31,965 nt of DNA from Clostridiales bacterium (GTDB lineage: Bacteria; Bacillota_A; Clostridia; Christensenellales; Aristaeellaceae): the NCBI GenBank assembly GCA_024684665.1, contig JAIKWN010000081.1:1-31965 (forward strand). Reading direction: 5' to 3'. The notes under the pieces are model-generated. The model did not search any database. It was not told where the DNA came from and was given only the letters and a program-made list of their open reading frames with translations. Shown here piece after piece: positions 28,411 to 31,965 of the stretch. Positions within the stretch are counted from its first letter, which is position 1, and each line of letters starts with the position of its first letter. The translations under genes were made by a program, and so were the position numbers.

Positions 28411-29946
28411 TCAGCCGTTCCCCTCTGTCAGATCGTCCTGTCTTACAAACCCATATTCCCCAGTGACCGGGAACCATACGTGATACCATTCTTCGCCTAT
28501 CACACCGATGACCTTCATGGTATCCCAGCCCGCGTTCATGTGCCAGGTGTAATCGCCGATCTGCGGTTCTTTGTAAACCTTCAGCATCTCCGTCCTTGCG
28601 GACAGCTGTGGCATGGCGGAGGTATCCAAGCGCAGCGCACTGCCGGCCTGGCCGAAGGCCAGATAGCGATTCATCATGTATCCCCGCCTGTCTCCGCATA
28701 CTGCCTGTGTCCAGTTGCTGTTTTGTACGAAGACGGTCACAGGCGTACCGGTGTAATACTTGCCCTGGGAGCGGCTGCTCCTATCCGCCAACTCCCGCAG
28801 GTGCAGACGGTCGGCCGGGTTGGGATTGTGCACCATGGCGCAGCGGGTGGAATCCATCCTGGCAGAAGCTTCTGCCAGGCTGTGGGGCAGAGCGCTCCAG
28901 TCGATCTGCGTGATATCGTCCCAGGGATGGTCCCCGTAAAGAACCGTCTGCATCCAGGGATCCTGCCACACTGTACCGTCCCCGAAGAACAGGAAGTTCT
29001 CCGGATCAGCTTTGTCGTCATAAATGTATTCAAGTCCTGCTTTACCGGAATAGAGCTGCTGAATCGTCACGCAGCGTCCTCCGATATACAGGCTGTCGGA
29101 AAAGTTTTCCCATCCAAGCACCGTGCCGGCAGGCAGCGGATTGCTCTCAATGAGGTTGACAGCCCGCTGGGCTGCATAGTCGCAGATCACATACATCCGG
29201 GAGCTGTCCGGCTTCTCCATCAGAAAATGCATTTCATCATTCTTCAGCATACCCTTGACGAACGCATAACCGGGCATGAGCGCTGCAGCAGCCTCCCGGA
29301 AAAAGCGTTCATTTTCATATGCGAAGAAATCGTTGGCTACCATGAACATTGTCGGGAAACGTGAGACATCGAAGCTCTCCAGCCGGATACAGTCCGTGAG
29401 CCAGGATGCAGGCAGGTACTGAATGATTTCCCCGCCAAGCTTATTGTCGTTTTCGTCCGAAATAGAAAAGCTGCGGGTAATTTCGCCGCCGTGCGCATTG
29501 TCCCATATAGTGTTCCAGATATACGTATATTCGCCGTATCCGCTGTCATAAAAAAACTGATCCACCGGACCCCAGGTTCCATCAGCATTCCGCGGGCTGT
29601 GATAGCGAACGACCTCCGTATCCGACCGTTTATACGTCCAGTACATGGCGTTGTCGCTGTCCAGCCATAGCTGCGGCCAGTCGAAATCCTGAATCAGGGC
29701 AGTGGGGTTGTTGATTACAATCTGCCAAACGCCGTTGTGTTGTTCCAACACGATCAGCCGTTTCACCCCGTCTATTTCAGTAAAGCAGACAGCTGTGTCG
29801 CCCCATTTCGAAAGCTGGACCGGCCGGGTGATGGCTGCCTGACGGAGCGTTTCTGTGATTTGCGCTTCATCCCCGACGGCAGCCAGCGCCGAAGTACTGA
29901 TTAACATTATCATAAGAACAAAGATACAGAGAATCCGTTTTTTCAT
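28411..29946 (-). CDS. Secreted SH3-domain protein (511 aa), function unknown
   Basis: The signal peptide is ILCIFVLMIMLISTSALAA (residues 5-23). The central 350 residues are rich in Trp, Tyr and Asp in a beta-propeller-like pattern (for example LIVLEQHNGVWQIVI, MYWTYKRSDTEVVRY and TYIWNTIWDNAHGG) that I cannot assign. The C-terminus holds two SH3-like repeats: one around 390-440 (LHLRELADRSS, then YYTGTPVTVF) and one around 455-508 (LKVYKEPQIGDYTWHMNAGW, then GEYGFVRQDDL). Bacterial SH3 domains bind peptidoglycan or protein partners, so the protein is probably exposed at the cell wall. ATG 29946 follows AGAGGG. About 185 nt without a gene separate its stop from the hydrolase start; I see no clear terminator there. 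Confidence 0.85.
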   Translation of the reverse strand: MKKRILCIFVLMIMLISTSALAAVGDEAQITETLRQAAITRPVQLSKWGDTAVCFTEIDGVKRLIVLEQHNGVWQIVINNPTALIQDFDWPQLWLDSDNAMYWTYKRSDTEVVRYHSPRNADGTWGPVDQFFYDSGYGEYTYIWNTIWDNAHGGEITRSFSISDENDNKLGGEIIQYLPASWLTDCIRLESFDVSRFPTMFMVANDFFAYENERFFREAAAALMPGYAFVKGMLKNDEMHFLMEKPDSSRMYVICDYAAQRAVNLIESNPLPAGTVLGWENFSDSLYIGGRCVTIQQLYSGKAGLEYIYDDKADPENFLFFGDGTVWQDPWMQTVLYGDHPWDDITQIDWSALPHSLAEASARMDSTRCAMVHNPNPADRLHLRELADRSSRSQGKYYTGTPVTVFVQNSNWTQAVCGDRRGYMMNRYLAFGQAGSALRLDTSAMPQLSARTEMLKVYKEPQIGDYTWHMNAGWDTMKVIGVIGEEWYHVWFPVTGEYGFVRQDDLTEGNG

Positions 29947-29979
29947 TGCGCCCGTCCCTCTTTCTGTCTGCCGCCGGTG

Positions 29980-30013
29980 AAAACTAAGAAACTGCAGAGC
30001 CGCAACTCTGCAG
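29980..30013 (-). terminator. Terminator after the phosphatase remnant
   Basis: Inverted repeat CTGCAGAG (29992-29999) and CTCTGCAG (30006-30013) with a 6-nt loop. On the minus strand it is followed by the T-rich TTTCTTAGTTTTC. It is placed 55 nt after the phosphatase stop. Confidence 0.65.
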
Positions 30014-30068
30014 GATCGTTTTTGAAAACGCTCTTACATCGGATAAAATCGGTTTCTCGTCATTTATA

Positions 30069-30515
30069 TTATTTTTGTTTCGCTTCCAGCATTGCAATGG
30101 CATCCACACTCATGCCATGGGCGGTCAGATATCGTTCGCCCACCGTTTTCCAGTCGATATTTCTCAAATCCGTTCCTTTTTTCAAACCAGCGACCGTGAG
30201 CATCATTTCCTTTATGTTTTTCTCCGCAATCATATCATATTTTTCGGTTCCCTCTTCGACTCTGTAGTAGTTCGTGTAGCTCAGCATATAATCAGCGATG
30301 ATCTCATCCGCGGAAAAACCTGCCAGCATTTCGAGCATCATGCTTGCGAAGCCGGCACGGTCTTTGCCTTCTGTGCAGTGGACAAGGAAAGGCGTTTCGT
30401 GCTCAGCCAGGAAAGAAAGCCCTTTTACAATCCCGTCTGCAAAACCATCGGATTCGAAGGAAACACTGAACAATACCAGTGATATTCCAAATTCAGTTTC
30501 ATGAGTAGGATTTTT
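30069..30515 (-). pseudogene. Tyrosine-phosphatase gene fragment truncated next to the IS element
   Basis: The C-terminal 134 residues or so of a DSP/PTP-like phosphatase. The CX5R signature is intact as LVHCTEGKDRAGFASMMLEM, followed by DYMLSYTNYYRVEEGTEKYD and YLTAHGMSVDAIAMLEA. Secreted or cytosolic relatives are about 250-300 aa, with an N-terminal half that is missing here. Upstream of SVSFESDGFADGIVKGL the frame runs only into the end of the transposable element and meets a stop at about 30540, and no ATG with a ribosome binding site is found. The missing half is not on the far side of the element either, so insertion with deletion or rearrangement is likely. Expression from a TTG at 30473 would yield only a fragment. 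Confidence 0.8.
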
Positions 30516-31672
30516 GCAGTTTTCAGTCCGATTTACCTACTCAATCTCCTTTATCTCTACCGTGACACCCCATCTTTGGGGCGTTCAGGGTAGAAATCAC
30601 CCAAGGCAAACAGAGCGGAACTCATCAGTTCTGCCACCACGTATGCACATCAGCAGGTTCGCACATCCGAACAGCATGTGGAACCGATTCATGTTCTTGG
30701 CAATTCCCCGATATGCCGTCTTGCTGTATCCAAATTGCCGCTTGACAATCAGGAACACGTGCTCGACCTTGCACCTGACGGATGCTTTCCGGTGTTCAAT
30801 CTCTCGTTCCCAGTCAATTCCCGCGTAATCCTTGGAAACATTCAGTTTGGAAGGCTTCCTGCAAATCTGGAATTTGACCTTCGAGAGATGCTCGTCGTTT
30901 TTGATCTCCAGACGGTTTTCTGCACCGATGTATGCGGAATCTCCGTAGCAGACATCGTCGTCTTCCCTCAGAAGTTTCGATGTTTCTGCAATGTCATGGA
31001 CATTGGCTGCTGTTCTTGTAATCGTGTGAACATAACCTGTTCCGCAATCCACTCCGGCATGTACCTTCATTCCGTGGTGCCACTGGTTGCCTTTCTTGGT
31101 CTGATGCATTTCCGGGTCCCGTTTTCCCTCTTTGTTCTTGGTGGAAGCCGTGGAGTGGATAATGGTCGCATCCACGATGGTACCGCCCCGCATCATGAGC
31201 CCTGCATGCTGGAGCCGTTCCTTAATGTCGTTGAAGATTTCTTCACCAAGGCGTTGCTCTTCCAGCAAATGCCGGAACTTCAGCAGCGTGGTTGCATCCG
31301 GTACCTGTTCCTTCAGAAAGTTGATTCCTACGAAGTTTCGCATCGCATAGCTGTCGTAGATCGCATCCTCGAGGCCTTCGTCAGAGAGGTTAAACCAGAT
31401 TTGAAGCAGGTACATCCGCAGCATTACTTCGATTCCGCGCGGCGGACGGCCGCGCTTCCCCTTGGGATAATAAGGCAGAATCTTGTTAACCCAGTCGGCC
31501 CATGGAATGATGTCATTCATTTCACGAAGGAACTTCTCCTTCTGAGTAACACGCTTCCGTCCGCTGTATTCCATGTCGCTGAAGGTCATCTGATTCATGA
31601 GCTCAACCCCTTGTATTTATTTGCTTCGTGGTACTTCTATTATACCTCAAACGGGGTTGGACTGCTATCTGC
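30516..31672 (-). mobile_element. IS5-type insertion sequence (about 1.16 kb)
   Basis: One intact DDE transposase gene flanked by matching ends: GCAGttttCAGTCC at 30516-30529 and, inverted, GGACTGctatCTGC at 31659-31672 (10 of 14 positions identical). The size fits the family. The true terminal repeat may extend further out; I could not see a convincing target duplication, so the borders are provisional. A TATAAT box at about 31638-31643 (minus strand) lies between the right end and the transposase start. Confidence 0.65.
30597..31598 (-). CDS. IS5-family DDE transposase
   Basis: The 333-aa transposase looks complete. The N-terminal DUF772-like DNA-binding region is LPYYPKGKRGRPPRGIEVML followed by RMYLLQIWFNLSDEGLEDAI and MRNFVGI. 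The catalytic triad is Asp in IVDATIIHS, Asp in CYGDSAYIG and Glu in RCKVEHVFLIVKRQFGYSK, the last within the IS5 Y-(2)-R-(3)-E-(6)-K type region. The C-terminus NMNRFHMLFGCANLLM is typical of the family. ATG 31598 is preceded by AAGGGG. The frame has no lesions, so the element may still be active or was acquired recently. Only one copy is visible in the window. Confidence 0.95.
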   Translation of the reverse strand: MNQMTFSDMEYSGRKRVTQKEKFLREMNDIIPWADWVNKILPYYPKGKRGRPPRGIEVMLRMYLLQIWFNLSDEGLEDAIYDSYAMRNFVGINFLKEQVPDATTLLKFRHLLEEQRLGEEIFNDIKERLQHAGLMMRGGTIVDATIIHSTASTKNKEGKRDPEMHQTKKGNQWHHGMKVHAGVDCGTGYVHTITRTAANVHDIAETSKLLREDDDVCYGDSAYIGAENRLEIKNDEHLSKVKFQICRKPSKLNVSKDYAGIDWEREIEHRKASVRCKVEHVFLIVKRQFGYSKTAYRGIAKNMNRFHMLFGCANLLMCIRGGRTDEFRSVCLG

Positions 31673-31696
31673 GATGTGGATTTAATCAGTGTTTCC

Positions 31697-31777
31697 TTAA
31701 TCTAAAAATACTTCTCTGCTTATCAGTCTCCTTTGAAATAGGTCTGATAAAGCAAAGTGCACATCTCCTTTGGTCAT
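31697..31777 (-). CDS. Very short ORF with strong ribosome binding site beside the IS
   Basis: A 26-codon frame begins at ATG 31777 after AGGGAGGTTTTATC and encodes TKGDVHFALSDLFQRRLISR followed by EVFLD before TAA. The ribosome binding site and codon pattern look genuine. The helical LSDLFQRRLISREVF segment resembles short SHOCT-like proteins (LLxxGLISEEEY), and the frame ends 25 nt before the IS border, so it may be the head of a gene cut by the insertion. No function can be assigned. Confidence 0.35.
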   Translation of the reverse strand: MTKGDVHFALSDLFQRRLISREVFLD

Positions 31778-31872
31778 GATAAAACCTCCCTTGTTCGGAG
31801 CGGCTTTAATATCTGGTTCTTTTTTATGTCAACCTTCCACCCCTATGCCTATATAGCACAGCACGGTGGCAA

Positions 31873-31965
31873 TCATATTCCGGGTGTTGCGGACAGCGGA
31901 ACAGGCTCCCAACCAAAGTCGTGATAGGCTTCCACATCAAGCCCATTTGCAGATACGTAGTCCTG
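31873..31965 (-). CDS. Partial ORF at the window edge, unidentified
   Basis: A minus-strand frame is open from the window edge to TGA at 31875-31873, giving the last 30 residues of a possible protein (DYVSANGLDVEAYHDFGWEP, then VPLSATPGI). I do not recognise it. A second frame over the same bases (NTRNMIATVLCYIGIGVEG) is also open, so coding status is uncertain. Nothing else is visible between 31778 and 31872. Confidence 0.25.
   Translation of the reverse strand, partial: QDYVSANGLDVEAYHDFGWEPVPLSATPGI

Noticed and set aside
1..31965. tRNA, rRNA and CRISPR arrays
   Set aside because: No cloverleaf-like tRNA sequence, rRNA segment or regularly spaced repeat array was recognised on either strand by eye.

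Overview
The window looks like a chromosomal stretch of an anaerobic, fermentative Clostridia-type bacterium (Bacillota), probably a gut or rumen species. The evidence is a trimeric NADH-dependent [FeFe]-hydrogenase operon, formate--tetrahydrofolate ligase, a sodium symporter, a TRAP-TAXI uptake system, a secreted flavinylated reductase, and strong AGGAGG-type ribosome binding sites. The first ~25 kb is visibly GC-rich; from ~25.05 kb to the end the sequence is more AT-rich and carries secreted proteins and an insertion sequence.

Layout. 1-111: end of an unidentified gene, then a terminator shared by both strands. 186-2814 (-): operon of an orphan DNA methyltransferase, an unknown 199-aa protein and trmD, each overlapping the next by 4 nt. 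2845-6446: a DNA-damage-type locus. A self-cleaving XRE/S24 repressor heads a minus-strand operon (89-aa protein, LexA-type DNA-binding protein without protease, and a broken SLOG/DUF1273 gene) and faces a Y-family DNA polymerase on the plus strand. 6447-7848: decayed sequence with a small ORF and a MerR-family pseudogene. 7954-9248 (-): AlkZ-related protein and flavin reductase. 9334-12179: LacI-family repressor divergent from an exported FMN/FAD reductase, with a perfect 16-bp palindrome at the reductase start site. 12360-13251: small secreted protein and a broken HigA antitoxin. 13478-16442 (-): TAXI binding protein and fused TRAP permease. 16617-19944: fhs divergent from an NSS-family symporter. 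20026-25021 (-): five-gene hydrogenase operon with a Rex-like operator at its promoter. 25262-29946 (-): AKR with an export signal, flavodoxin-like protein, cyclophilin-like secreted protein, alpha/beta hydrolase and an SH3-domain secreted protein. 30069-31672 (-): tyrosine-phosphatase remnant abutting an IS5-type element. 31673-31965: mostly unexplained sequence.

How the genes fit together. The central part is redox metabolism. The hydrogenase disposes of NADH and ferredoxin electrons as H2 and appears to be under NADH/NAD+ control through a Rex-type site. Fhs links formate to the folate C1 pool. The exported flavoprotein reductase probably reduces an organic acceptor outside the membrane, under its own LacI-type regulator, and the nearby TAXI system imports an unknown anion. 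No wholly new system can be proved from sequence alone. The best candidates for something under-described are the autocleavable-repressor/Y-polymerase/protease-less LexA locus and the methyltransferase-unknown-trmD operon. At least four decayed genes (SLOG, MerR, higA, phosphatase) show that accessory content in this region is turning over.
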